A stretch of DNA of 64,000 bases from Anarhynchus alexandrinus (lineage: Eukaryota; Chordata; Aves; Charadriiformes; Charadriidae). The position numbers and the translations under genes are program-made. The DNA is taken from the NCBI GenBank assembly GCA_008711295.1, contig VUYV01000123.1, forward strand, positions 665,647 through 729,646, given 5' to 3'. Below, piece by piece: positions 24,170-37,000 of this stretch. The notes under the pieces were generated by a model that was not told where the DNA came from, made no database searches, and saw nothing but the letters and a program-made list of their open reading frames with translations. How positions within the stretch are numbered: the stretch's first letter is position 1; each line of letters starts with the position of its first letter.

Positions 24170-24850
24170 TTGACTTGAATAAAATTAATGGCATAGAGTC
24201 ATGTGATGTTCTTGTAAGTAGGTTAGAGAAACATATTACCATAAGGTGATGCAAAACTGGCTGAAAGCCAAAGTAGTTATCAATGGCTCGTTGTCAAACT
24301 GGAGGATGTATAGGTTTGAGTCTTCACAGTTCTGTTTTAGCAGTTTCCCAGTGAATGCAGTAGAGCATACTTCAAGAAAATCAGAAGCTGATAGAGGTTA
24401 CAAGCATCCCAGAGAGCTTAATTAGCATTCCAAAAGGGAGTTAAAAGTTGAGAAAATATTTTCTTGAAGGGCGCCGTTTGTCAAGAAAAAAGAAAGTTTC
24501 TATCTGCAGAAATGAACAGACACAAGACAAGTGGCTTTGAAAAGATCTGCATGATGGAGTGGAACTCAATTTGAACATCAACGGAAAGTTGTGTAAAAGG
24601 GTCTTACAGAGGGGAAAGGATAATATGTTTACATATCTATAGCGGGTAAGAAGAAAAATAATGGGTTTAAATAACAGCAAGGAAGATCTGGGTTAGATAT
24701 AACAGGAAAGAATTCAAACAGGAAGGCCAAGGAAATACCGGAATACATTGCCTGCGGAGACTGCAAAATTTCCACTACCTGGAGATTAGATTAAGATAGC
24801 TGAAACCACTCCCTGCTATGCCTTTTCTTCGTGAGTCTGATGATTCTGGG
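24170..24850 (+). mobile_element. Old CR1 LINE, ORF2 fragment, plus strand
   Basis: A much-decayed CR1 copy. Ordered matches to the old CR1 lineage are: AACTGGCTGAAAGCCAAAG then TAGTTATCAATGG and TCAAACTGGAGG (24258-24306, the NWL--R--VVINGS--NWR block), a TAGAGGTTACAAGCATCCC segment (about 24391-24410), TTTGAAAAGATCTG (about 24536-24549, the AEKDLGV block), AATGGGTTTAAATAACAGCA then GATCTGGGTTAGATAT (24659-24700, the NGLKLQQGRFRLDI block), and TTGCCTGCGGAGACTGCAAA then TTCCACTACCTGGAGATTAG (24747-24790, the [13 protein letters not shown] block). The spacing between blocks is shorter than in a full element, so internal material has been lost. No octamer tail was clear. It is not coding. Confidence 0.7.
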
Positions 24851-26584
24851 AAGTATACTGTAAAAGGATGGCGTGTATCTATGTTGTATTCAGGTTGAAA
24901 AATCAGAAACCTTTAATTTGTTGTTAATACTTGGAAGAAAGAAACAAAAGCATATGTTCAATTTTTGACAGTTTTCATTATATAACTGTTGCTGAGGCCT
25001 GACACTCTTCCTGCCAGTCTTGTGGAGCCCAGTCTGACAGCTCATCTACAAGACTTAGGGTTCAGTTCCAACCCCGAGTTAACTTATTGCTTAGTCTCCT
25101 TTCTGAGACTGTAAACAAGGGTATCAATCGATACCAAATGCGACTGTGGTTTTGGTAAACTAGATATTGATTGAGAGCAGGGCTTTGTTTAATATACGCT
25201 GAGACACAGTTAGAGGATAGTAACACATTTTAGTCACCACCAGCATAGGCCAGAACCTTAACTGGGAATATTCCAAATCTTGTTACAAAACTTTTGAAAG
25301 GCCTTGTTCCCTAATTTACATTTTTTTTATTCAATTGCACTCCACAGAATTACTGTTGTGTTACATTATATTTCATAACTGTTAAATTGCTGGAAAATAG
25401 AGGAATGATAGCCCAATTCAGAGGCTAGAGATTGCACACAGGTTGAAGGCTACAGTTACGTGCAGGTATTTAAATTTAATGGGATATGAATATGTGGCAT
25501 CTCCCTTGGAAAAGCAACATTTTTTGTTGTTGCTTTGTTTTGGTATTTTTGTGGTAATTCTCAGATAAAAGCTTTAAAATTATGTAAAGAAACTGCTAAC
25601 AAATTCTGTGGCTGGAAGAATGTCAATTCCAAGTTTCTGGTTATGATTTAAAAATATATACATTGCAGAAATCAAATACGTTGTTCATAGCTGCCAATAT
25701 TTTTTCTGCCTACAACTCCAGTGACAACCCAGCACTTGAATGACACAAGAAGCTAGTCACATCATGATTTAATATATTTTACAGTAGGAAAAAGACCTAA
25801 TTTTTTATAATATTTCTTTTTCAGTTGACAGTATATATTGGCATGCACATCGTAAGTGAAACAAGGATTTCTAGGAAAAAATATGAAATTAATCTTTTGA
25901 GCTTGACCTGGGAGGGCTTACAAATAGTACCACTTGGCAAGCATTCTCCTAAGGGCTTTATTTCCGTCACAATTTATCCTTTGTAGAACATGGAGTTTCA
26001 TGCAGCCATGGAGACTACTTCCCATTCAGAAGTACATTATTCCACCTCTGGTAATGATGAAATCAGGTATTCTACCCCCCTATTTTCCAGGAGCAAAGGC
26101 TATTAAATTTCTCATACCTGGTGATGTCAGAGGATACATATGATTGTACAGAATGGGTTTTCTAGCAACCAGAAAAGGAACTGTTCCTTCCCTGGTAGCT
26201 GGAATGTCACGGGTTACCCCCTTGTTTGTTTTGTTTTGTTTGTTTTTTTTTTTTTAATCGGTTAAACTGAGAAGAGAGAGTAAATCAAGCAATTGTATTT
26301 GTAGAGAATTCTTATAACATAATGTACTAAATTTCAAGAATAAGTTATTTTAAGAATGTGAGAAAAGCTGTAGTTTTTTCAGGCTGTATTTTTTTATTCT
26401 GAGGCATTCTGTACCCAGTGGCAGGCCTTAAAGAGAGAAAAGATAAAATAACACAGCCTTTGCAGTGTACGTTCTGAGCATCCAGAAATCTGCAGGAACT
26501 TGCTAGCTGGAGCCTGGAGATGATCTTGGTAGCCCCCAGTGAACCCATACTCAAGTTATTTCTCTAATTAATTTATGGAGCTGC
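24851..26584. other. AT-rich unique DNA, no gene recognised
   Basis: No gene or repeat was recognised. A T-run is at about 26237-26255. The open frame at 25934-26143 has no recognisable domain. Confidence 0.55.
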
Positions 26585-26660
26585 TTTTGCTTCTGGCTTC
26601 TGCAGCAACTTGTGGCAATGAGTTCCACCACTTAACTGTGTGTTAAATCAGATCTCATGC
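26585..26660 (-). mobile_element. Old CR1/L3-like LINE scrap, minus strand
   Basis: GTGGCAATGAGTTCCACCAC followed by TTAACTGTGTGTTAAAT resembles the antisense of the same CR1/L3-type block seen at about 15190-15230 (there CTGTGAACTGCGTGAAG). Only about 70 bases match, so the call is tentative. Confidence 0.4.
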
Positions 26661-27501
26661 AGTGCAGGAGATGAGTATGTTGTCTCCAGGACTTGATCAG
26701 CTCTAAGCTCACTTTTCATGAGTTCTGGGAACTTTCGTGGTTGGCTTCATTAGCTACCAATGTAGCACGGCTCAATGTCGGAATCTGCAACCTTTTGGGG
26801 CTTCCATTGTCCAACACACCACAGTTACATTGCCTGGATTTGGCCCTAAGCAGATAACTAGTTTTCCTCAATGGTAATATTTAGCTAGAGAGAACAAAAG
26901 GTCTTCGAAAAAGAATAATAAGATTATTTCAAAATACTTAAAAGTATGGATAAAAAGAGGCTAAAGTTATCGAATTATTGACAGAGGTGACTTAGAGAAA
27001 TTTTGCTCTTCATGAGAAAGGCAGTTTCATTTCACAGCTTTTTCAGTGATTATGCACAGTCTTAAAGGCAATACAACTTCATGTCTAAATTTAAACATTA
27101 CAGTTTTATTTTTAGGAATTGCACACATGCTCTATATCCCCCATATTGCCTTTCTCTATAATTATTACAGGGCATAAGAAAGTGAAAAAAAGCAAACTAC
27201 TTTCCTGCAACATCAGTTATGATTAAAATGTATATTGACCAATGGAAATGCTGTGGGTTTAACAAACTGAAATGGTCTCAATTATGTCTAGAATAGCAAA
27301 TGTAATTAGAAGTCATAGTTTTCACAACTGCAGATAGTATTAGTGATATTATTTTTATTTTAAAATGATCACTTATACTCTCCTGTGTGTACATACATGC
27401 TTCAGGAGTACATAAGATTAGGGATAAGTGTTTAAGTTCTAGTTAGGGTAACAATCTATTATTTAACAATGTTAAGATAATACATCCTGTTAAAATGAGA
27501 A

Positions 27502-27951
27502 ATGTACAGAAGCACTACTGAAATCATACAAAGAAAATACATGAAGATTTTTGCAGATGCCAAAAAGAATCACCTACAACTTTTCCAAATGTATATCTCA
27601 ATATTTCCTTTAACTTGGGTTCTGATTCTGTTCTTACTGTGTGTGTTTTCACAAATCTTAACCTCATTGATTTCAAAGGAGTCCTTCTCCTGTGCTCTGA
27701 GATTGCACCAAAAGATGATAATAAAGCCTGCAAGACAGGGACATTTGGTTTTTAATCGAACACAAGAGTACAGAGTGAATCAGTTGCAGAACGGATCAGC
27801 TCAGCTATGCAGCAAATTGGATGTAAACATCTGTTTTAGAATTTATTCTCAAAAAATGATAATTCCTTATGAATTTTTTATTTTGTTAACTGTGCTATAT
27901 TTAATATCCAAGACTTTTGTTAGCCATAATATTTTTTTTTCCATAACATAG
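27502..27951 (+). other. 149-codon open frame, probably not a gene
   Basis: The frame runs from ATG at 27502 to a stop at 27949-27951. The product has two hydrophobic stretches, around residues 33-52 (LTWVLILFLLCVFSQIL) and residues 124-140, and no family I recognise. Its middle, about 27612-27700, resembles an old interspersed repeat: GGGTTCTGATTCTGTTCTTA, then CTCATTGATTTCAAAGGAG and TCTCCTG. That argues that the frame is fortuitous. No splice, promoter or codon-bias evidence supports it. Confidence 0.15.
27612..27730. repeat. Probable ancient amniote repeat scrap
   Basis: The ordered motifs GGGTTCTGATTCTGTTCTTA, CCTCATTGATTTCAAAGGAG and CTTCTCCTGTG recall an old, widely dispersed repeat of turtles, crocodilians and birds (consensus style: GGGCCTGATTCTG, then CTCCATTGACTTCAATGGAG). 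The family name is not known to me. Confidence 0.4.
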
Positions 27952-28903
27952 TTCAGCGTGTATGCACCCAGACTCGACTGATATTCTTCTGTTTTATTAA
28001 TAGATAATAGCTAATGGATGTCTCATTTGCCTGTCATGTATGAAGATTTTTATCATAATTTGTATTTTGACATTTTGATGTTTGATATAAAAATGCCTAA
28101 ACCACACCTTTTATGGTAGCTTATTAGTTAAACATCACTTGCTGTTGGAAACAACCTTTAACACGCTGGACACATAAGGAAGGAAATTTGTTAAAATATT
28201 ATTCACATTTAAAGTGTATTGAAACATTATATAAATTACATATAGATACATGCATAGACATAAATGAGTTAGCAAACTGAACGGATTATCCCTGCTAACC
28301 ATCTTTCTCAAAGTTTAGAACTATAAGAGACATCCTCTTTCACCTTGATTTTTTCATGTACTGTGACAGAGAAAACGGTCTTTCTTGCTTTTTGAAATTC
28401 CAGTTGGTTACTTGGATTTAAAAAACTTAGAGATTGAATTAAGTAACACAAACTGAATAAACAATGATTTATTTCTTGATGTTTGCTTGAAATTTATTGA
28501 TGTGCTTTTTAGCAGTTTTGAAACATTTATGTCTTCAGCTATTGAGTTTGTGGTTTCATGTGATAATGATAGCAGAAAAAACCCAAAGTAGAAAAGAAAC
28601 AGAAACTAGATTTTTTCAGTGATCACTCATCCTAGAGGCCATCTTGTAACATTTGTGTAACAAATGGCACATCTAGAAGTCTCTCCATAAATGTCACGAT
28701 GGATTACAAATATCCAGTGGAACCATTTCTTAATTCAGAATTAAATTCAATAGGCTTCCTTTTAGGGAATGGTCCCATTTTTATTAGAATTTATTAAACA
28801 ACTTTTGGTGATAATATTTATACAAAGTTGAACTGAAATAATTTTATGAGGTAAAAAGTGATAGCTAGCACATTTCATCCTATGTGGCAGGCAGACTAAG
28901 AAT

Positions 28904-28923
28904 CACTTAAGTGCACTTAAGTA
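28904..28923. promoter_or_regulatory. Tandem CACTTAAGTG palindromes
   Basis: CACTTAAGTGCACTTAAGTA holds one perfect 10-bp palindrome and a second one 10 bp on that is complete except for its last base. TTAAGTG is the core bound by NK2-class homeodomain proteins, so this is four closely spaced half-sites (the last one imperfect). Binding and function are inference only. Confidence 0.3.
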
Positions 28924-29006
28924 ACCCTTTTTTAAAAATAATAGGTTTAGGAAAGATGGGACAATACTAATCTGAAAAAGTAATACATCAGTTATGAGTT
29001 TCATAG

Positions 29007-29036
29007 GATATATCAGTTACTGATATATCAGTTACT
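29007..29036. repeat. 15-bp perfect tandem duplication
   Basis: GATATATCAGTTACT is present twice head to tail. Visible directly. Confidence 0.95.
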
Positions 29037-30228
29037 GGCTGCCTTATTCCTCAAAGCATCCAAAAATGTTCCAAAAATCTAACCTTCCCCTCCCCCCCCC
29101 GACAACATTAGCTTTATATTTTATATTTTGGATTGCTCATGTACCTAAGTTTTTTATTCTAAACAACTCTGCCATCTGCTATTGTTTTTATATTACCATC
29201 CAATCAAACTATGTCAAAATCATTAAGTAATGAGGACAAATAGGAGTAGAGTAAAACAGTTATCATGGAGGCCTCGTTGTTCACAGCACAGCAATTTGGA
29301 GGGTAGGCTGCTTACTTCAGACTATTTCTAGTTTAATCCTGTGGATTGAATCCTCATAGTCAATACAGCAAATTAGGTGAACCTCTGAATCACACCTTCC
29401 AGTAATTTCATCCGAAAGGAACATAGTTTATGTGCTTCAGGCCTGCTTTGAAATATGAATCAAAACATCAAAAACATTATCCTGTCATTGTTCTGATGGC
29501 CAGGAGATTTGTTTCAAAAATGCATTCCTGATTCTAACTAAAGTGCTATGTAAAGGAACTCTCAGTAGTCAGTACTGAATAAAAATATTTGTCTCAGTAA
29601 TTTTGTGGAGAAACTTTGGAGTTTGTCTATTAATGTTTTTCTGTGTTGAAAATGGACCATTATCTTCTGTGTCCCAATCCCTATCCCATATTTTTTATTA
29701 TTTATTTTTCCTTTAGTTGCATTTAATTAAGATATCAAAGAACTTTACTGGAAGGGAGATCGTGCATTTCTCTGCAAATGTTTCACTGACTTCCTTCAGG
29801 TGCTAATGCAGGAATTAATCAGATGTTTTTGTGCTACGCAGGTAAATATTTTAGTAGTAAAGCATTATATATAATTTCCTAGCATTTCTGTATGTGATTT
29901 AGTCTGTAGGTGCAACCTTCTCTCGTCTATTTCTTACCTGTGTAATGAGAGCAAAGGTAGGACAAGATGACATAGTGACCATGGGAGCAAAAGAGTAAAA
30001 AGATATCCAGTACCAAGAGAAACCCCAGGGGAAATTTAATCAGTAGATTGTATGGAAAAAACTTTCAAGCCAGATTTGGTGAAACGGATATAACCATGCA
30101 AGAGGCTGCAAAGGGGGCTCCAGAAGAACTGAAGGAACAGCTGGTGAGAAGCAAACATGATCTTTGGTAATGTTCTGAAGGAAAGAGGAGTCAGAGTTTC
30201 CCATGTAATCCAGTTTTCTCTATTATAA

Positions 30229-30333
30229 TTATTTATTATTTGTACACAATATTAGTATATATTTTTATAAATATAAATTTATATATTTTATTACAGTTAT
30301 TTATTATTTCTACACAATATTATAAATATTGTG
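30229..30333. repeat. 26-bp direct duplication plus 9-bp palindrome
   Basis: A 26-base unit at 30229-30254 recurs at 30297-30322 with one mismatch. The second copy overlaps a perfect inverted repeat, CACAATATT-ATA-AATATTGTG, at 30313-30333. Confidence 0.9.
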
Positions 30334-33300
30334 ATGAATCCAACACATGGATGGATTACCTGTCTTTAAAAGATGAAAGCACACTATTTCCATGGTTTCC
30401 CTTCCTAAACATGGTTACTCAGTTTTATTTTCCTATTAATTCAAAGTGGATTACAGGAAAAACAAAACAACCAAAAAAGCCCAAGAAAAATCTGCAATTA
30501 CTAATTTTGTCTTCTTAAAATAAAACTAGTTGCTTCAATATACTTCACTGGAAGCTGATTGTTTATTTTTGAAAAAAAAAAAAAGAAAATCAATACTGAA
30601 ATTCAAGGAAATGAGTGGACATTTTGGTGAAGCCAGTCCCAGGCAATGATCTGATGATCAATTGCCTAGTTTGCTTTTTGGGTGTATAAATATAGATGAA
30701 CTTTTGTGTGTTCCAGACAAAGCTAGGAAAATATGTTCCTTCTTCCGAGGAGAAAAGATTAGATAAACATCTTGTAATGTAAATAGCACAGAGATCATGA
30801 TCAGGTAGTTTACTTCCCTTGCCAAATCAAGGCCTAAACGTCTCCCTGAAAAATATGAAATGCCTGCTTTCTTTTTGTGAAGTGAGAATTTCGGATGTAA
30901 TTACTTCTGGACTGGCAAATAAGAAAACTATCAACATCAAATTGAACTAGAATACTTATTCAGATTAAAAACTTTTGATTTCTTTTTTTCTCTTTGTAAA
31001 ATGTCCCTTTTAATCAGTCAGAACCATATCCACACTTCTAGATCATATCTAGGGAGTCACTTTTGGTGGACAGATGAAAAACAACCAATGAAATGAAACC
31101 AGATTTTTTGGTAGATTTTCTTATATCTGTGTTCTCTTAAAGAAGGTGCAAAGTAGCATTACAGCAATTTATGTAACTGGATTATTCATATAAATTCTGG
31201 ATTCTCTTCCATCTAATAGTAGATCATTCTTTAGCTTTTCTCTCCCTGAGGTCACTGATTAAATCTCTTTCCTTCAGAACAAGTTTATCTATCTTCAGTA
31301 AACCTGTAAGAACTTCACGTCTTTAAGATTACTCTTCCTCAGCCCTATCTGGCTCAAAATTTACCACTCTTTCTTTAAGGGAGACAGACAATGATACAGG
31401 CAGTGTGGCCCCGTAGGCCTTGCTCCCACAGCGAAACAGTAAAAACCATTTCTTTTTGCCATGAACTCTGACCTGTACATAAGCATAGGAAAATACTGCC
31501 TACTGATTCCATTTTCTCAGCTTGCAACTTCGGTGTATTACCAATATAGGCACGAATAAGAATGGTCCAATACTGTGTTCAGGATATTTGTGTATTAGCT
31601 TCTTGAAATATGGAAATCATAATATGGGGAACTGGAGGGACTTCAGTTAAACTTTTCAACTTACAGGTATTGTCCTGTACCATACTGCTGTAACCTGAAA
31701 TTCCAAATCACCTTTTGGTACTGCAACAAAATCTTCAGAAACGTTACTATAGGTTGCAGCTGGCTGTCTAACTTACTGGTATTGACTTTATCACAACTCA
31801 GAAATCATCTCTGATGTGTGGTATTGCAGTGTGTGTTGTGTGAAAAACCAGAGCAGCCGTGATGACACATCTGCATAATTGTTTGCAAAATGGAAAATGT
31901 TCAGTGTGCTCACAGTACAAAAAGTTCTCTGCAGTCAGTGCTTTGGTACTCTGAAAGGATGAAAGCCTTGTCTAGAACTTTTGGATCTGATTTATTTTCT
32001 TTCTTTCTTAAAAAAAACCCAGAACAACAGAATGCCTCCTTATGTTTTTATCTTTCCATCTAATAGCTAAACCAAATGAAACAGGAAGTCCATGAGGATA
32101 ACATGTTTTATCTCAGGACTACTTTGCACTTATTGGTAGGCCTAATGGAGAATTCTCAGATGGAATATAATTTCATTTTAAAAATGCACAGGAATTTGAA
32201 GAAACAAAAAATTATCAGTTATACATATTTTTTTTTTCTGAAACAAGAAGCAGTATTTCTTAAAGTTTTTGGTGTATGTATCTCAATAAATAATTAAAAA
32301 AAAGGATATGTGCTTGAGCCATGATGCTTGATAGCGTTCAGTCTTAATATGTTGTAGCATCCCAGGAAATTAATGAGCACAGAAAGGGGATGGTATATGC
32401 TTGGTATTAGTCCTGTTTGACAGCTAAGCACAGCCACTCTGCCCTGGGATGTGAGAGAAACAGTGTGGGTGCACACCATGCAGACCCATCTGGCATCAGA
32501 GCTGGAGGGCAGAGATTGGGCACTTTCATTTAAGAACACAGGTATAGCTGTGGACTTCAAAGGAACTAGCTAGTACTGGCTGTAAGTTATGATGGCAGAA
32601 TTAGGTTTTCTACCCTCAAGAATGAGTATTTTATACTTCAGAAAATCTCTAGAAGGCCTTCCTGAATTTGCCTAGGTATCTTCTTTTTTCCAGCTATCCT
32701 GGGATTTTTCTGTGGATAAAGGACCAAGTTTCTCACTTAGATTCTTTCCCAGTGTATGAAATCCTAGTCATTCCACTGAACTACTACTTTATCGTAATAT
32801 AGGACAACTAGACTTGCCATGCACTAATTTCTACCATCTTTAGGAAAAGTACATTCTGGTATCTGTCTACTTTTCTTGGTGAACTTTCTTACTATCTCTA
32901 GGTGGGGCCAGGGGATGGTTCTGCAAAATTTCAGCTTCTTTAATAGCAATATAGGTCATATGGTGACTTCTAATGGGATTTCTTTCAGCAGTATGCAAAG
33001 CAGACAAAGCTTTTAGGGGATGGGTTAGATTAGCAATGACTACTTTATTTATCTAGTATATTTCCTAATAAAGACGGTCTCTTACTGTCACAAATAAGTA
33101 TTCCACCAAACTACGTTATGCTAGGAAACTTGCTTTCTCTGTAAAGTTATTTTATTATTTCTGCCTAATTCTTAATCTAAAAATCAGATGTTCTTTTGAA
33201 TTAAAGATTCCTATTGTCAGAGTGACTATTACTTCTTTCTGAGTAGCATAGCACTGGTGAAATTTTGATTACTCAGCAAGGTACTGGTAGCACTGTGTTT

Positions 33301-33891
33301 ATTTAAGTCTTATAATTGGAACACAGCCTCAAATGGCCACCTAACTCCTAAACCCGAAAGTACAAGATGCCAAGGTGTATTCTTATCCGACAGATATATC
33401 CTCCTAAGAGGCAAGAGATATTTGGTGATCTGTATTCAAGACTTTCTTTTTTTTTATTTGCCTGCAGTTGGAAAATTAATTTTAAATCATATTACTAATG
33501 CCTTTGCATATTAATACATTTCGGAAAGATTTCAAGTCATGTTACTGTGTACTCCACTCTTGTAAAAATTGTGTAGTAGAAAGTTATGGAATATAAAACA
33601 GCTTTTGTAGTTCATAGGAAACAGTCTGGAAGCTTTGTAAACACTGAAACCTAAGTTAAAACCAAAGTGATTCTGTTTAGTACTGTAGGGCACTTATCAA
33701 TTACATATGCAAACAGAAAATATTTCTTACAGAGCTCACTTCTAAATGAACTTCTGTTTCTGGTTGAAAACTAAATCTTTGTAAGCTTCAGTATTGCAGA
33801 AATCAGAGAGAGTAAGCTGATATTTTCTTGCTTAAATCATTAGTACTTTAAGCTTCTCATACCTTTTGTCACCCCCACTGGTTTTCTTTAT

Positions 33892-34054
33892 CAACCAGCT
33901 CTTCATATGAGGGGTCACTTTTTCAGGGTCTTATTGTGGGGTTCTATTTCCTACCTCCCTCATTGTGTTTATAGTGAATGCACTGTTTGTATATAGAGAG
34001 AGGACATCAGAAACTCCACAACTTACTGGAGTTTAGTCTATGAAGAGCTGGTTG
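33892..34054. repeat. 163-bp unit bounded by 16-bp perfect inverted repeats
   Basis: CAACCAGCTCTTCATA at 33892-33907 is exactly complementary to TATGAAGAGCTGGTTG at 34039-34054. The 131 bases between are non-coding and contain a further 8-bp inverted repeat at 34011-34034 (AAACTCCA and TGGAGTTT). TA lies next to the right end and one base away from the left end, which would loosely fit a TA-targeting DNA transposon relic. A target-site duplication is not certain. It could also be a cruciform-forming sequence or a chance of local inversion-duplication. Confidence 0.5.
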
Positions 34055-37000
34055 TAAACAAAAATGAGAAAAGATCAATTTGCTTTGCACAGGAATGCTG
34101 TGTGATGGGTTGATGTGTTGTTTTTGTGGCTTTAAATACTCTTCTGGCAGTTTATTGCTGCTTTCTTAACTATTCAAACAAACTATAAATACTACCTCTA
34201 TGAGATATGATGGGTCATAAATAGGCATATACATTTTTAGTTTCCGTTGTAATTATTTTTAATGGAGCTATGCCTTTTTGCAATTAGCACTTTTTGCAAT
34301 CGTCCCTACTTGGCTCAGCACTGAAGACCAAAAATAGTCTAAAAGCTACAAAATCTGATACAAATCTAATACAAAATAATCTAAATGCTCAAAAAGGCTA
34401 CTCTGGCTACTCTGTGCCCTGAGTACTGCACGAATCTGCAACTGACAACACTGAAAAGGTGTATGGGTACATTTGAGGCACATCTGTAACTGACTACATC
34501 TTACTTATTTCCAGATTGTTGCTGGCAGGGTACTGTGTTGCTGAAAAAAAGGAACTTAGTTTAGAAATATAAGAAGTAAAGAACTCAGGGCAGAAAATTG
34601 TGACTCGTCATCTTTTATTTAGATGTTAATGTCTTGAATTCAAAGTGCTTTTATTTTTGATAACCAGAATCAGTACACAAACTGTTAATTAAAAATTAAA
34701 TAATTGGTATTATTCAGCAAAATAAGAGCTTTTAAAAAAACTTTAGTCCCAGGGTATTTTGCACATTCAGTCATGTTTCCATTTGTCTGTGATCACTGCT
34801 GAAGTATCAGATTTTTCAAAATCCTTTTAGTACGATTTAGCTTTCCTCTGCAGGAAGCTTTTTCATAAAGTTTGAAACTAGAGGAAAATCAGAATTTTCC
34901 TGGTTTTGAGACCTTTCTCTTACTTTTGAAGGCTATTTTATGGTTCTCCTGTCTTCAGCTACTGAGAAGGAAGCAGAAGGGAGCATTCAGTCTTCATACA
35001 CAGTCTGAATCCCTGTGGATGCTTCCTCTCTCTTTTCACCAACTGTCAAGGGAGCCTCAGATACCATTATTCTTAAAAGAGGCATTCAAGGTGCAAAAAA
35101 AGTATGGTTTGCATAAACTAAAATGTTAGCATTTGCTAGTTTTGGAGTCATACTCATGTAAAAGACACATTCCCCCTCTGTAATCTTACTCTTTAAAATG
35201 TATTAGACAAAAAAAGAGATGGTTTGGGGTTTTTTGGGGGGGAATTAGGTTATTTAGCAGACACCACCAGAACACACTACACTTCAGGACACGTAGCTTC
35301 AACAGTGACACATAAGGCATAGCTGGCCTATAAAAGGCCATATAGCCTCTGGCCTGCTTCAGATGTTTCACGCACCATGCTGGGGAGATATCAGGAAAAC
35401 TCTGAGCCAGTTAAAACAGCTTTGGCAGCAGGAGCAGCCTCACCTTCACCTCTGTCTTCTTCAGGCACTTTCCGAGTCATGAGACCGCTTGCTGCGTGTG
35501 TGCTTCACATGCACAACAGAACTGATCTGTGCACACTCAGAAAGCCAGAGACTCCCTGGCAAGCAGTGGTCTCCCCGCTCATTCGGTCAGGGCATGCCTG
35601 AGAGCACATTCAGCATGCCCGGGAAATGCAGCATTTTCTGAAGATGCATTAAAAGAATGCACTCCTTACGTACATAGAAGGGTATTTCCACATTTTTTCC
35701 TCCTCAACAATTTATTTCTATTGATCAAGTTTCTAGTAAACTTTCCTGGTTTCTGCAGGCTGCCTTTGGAAGAGGAGCATTTTGATGCATGGATGTTACA
35801 ATAAAGAAGAAAAGAAAAATTGAAAGAGCTGGGAGATTCCAGAGACATTTCATTGTACAGTCTCTATTGCAGGCAGAACTAGATTTGCCTCAATCTGGTA
35901 AAGTCAGATAGAGTCCATTAAAAATTATAGAACTAACAGAGGTTGCAGATAGCTCAATATATTTAAAAACTGTCTTTTAAGCTAGATTGGATTGGATCTA
36001 GGATTGGGCTTTTAGGAAAATTCAAAACATATATATATTCTCCGTCTCCTCGTAGTCTTTGAGAGTTTTCATTTCTGGAGAGCAGTGCCTGTCCGTTCTG
36101 AGGAAAGGAATTACAGATAAGTATAATGAAATAGTAACACTTGACTCAGATCATCAGCTCTGAAGACAAGTTATGGCTCTTAATATTTCTAGTACACAGT
36201 TTTAACAGTGACTGGTTATGTATTTCAGTGTTTATTAACAGTAAAAGTCCATTTGAGAAGCTGAGAAGACTTTTCAATAGATGATCTCGGTTTAGAATTA
36301 AAAATGCACACATGAACAGACATAAACACATGCACAGAGCAACAGCAAACACTTTTCTAGCTTTAAAGGAAAAGGTTCAGTTTTTAAGGCAATAAACTGG
36401 AGAAGATTACATAAATTAGATAAAGGGTATGTGCTTTAATTACCTGGGAATAGTGACGTCTGAATTTCCCCAAAACGCATTGTTAATTTGAAAGATCTGT
36501 GCAGCTGGGCAGGACGTAAAACAAGTGATTGCAGTAGAGACAACAGTAATGAAATGAAAAATGCTAATAGGCGTTAAAATAGACATGCAAGAAATGTCTG
36601 GTTATTTCAGGCATCTGAGAGAAATGTAAAAAAAAAAGCTAAGAAAAGTTTCCTTTGGATGCTATGTAAGGGGGGCTTTGGCAGTCTTGTATATATTTGT
36701 ACACAGTTTTTAAACAGTGGTCCAAATAAGTCTGTTATTTGCCTTGGAAGGGAAAATGTTAATGGCAAAGATGAGAGGTTTGGTGGTTTTTTTGTTGTTG
36801 TTGTTGTTGTATTTTTTTTTAATAAGGGTTCTTTTCAATTTAAGCCCTCACAATTCATGTAGCCTCTGCTTTTGTCTGCAAAGCTGGGACAAAAGCTATT
36901 AGCATCAAAGAGATGAAAGAAAGATTATTAGTTTATCCCAGTGTCCACAAACAGACAAGGAAGAACCTTCTAACCATTTCCTTTCCTTCTGGAATTAAAA

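Larger units (their letters stand above)
26661..33891. other. AT-rich DNA with small structures, no gene
   Basis: No confident gene. The longest frame is 27502-27951 (149 codons, plus strand), described separately. Small duplications and palindromes at 28904-28923, 29007-29036 and 30229-30333 are listed separately. A C-run is at about 29090-29100. The rest is AT-rich and unrecognised. Confidence 0.5.

Noticed and set aside
35370..35640. Possible exon in a less AT-rich patch with overlapping frames
   Set aside because: Neither frame (35377-35601, 35529-35804) gives a recognisable protein, and no paired acceptor and donor were convincing.
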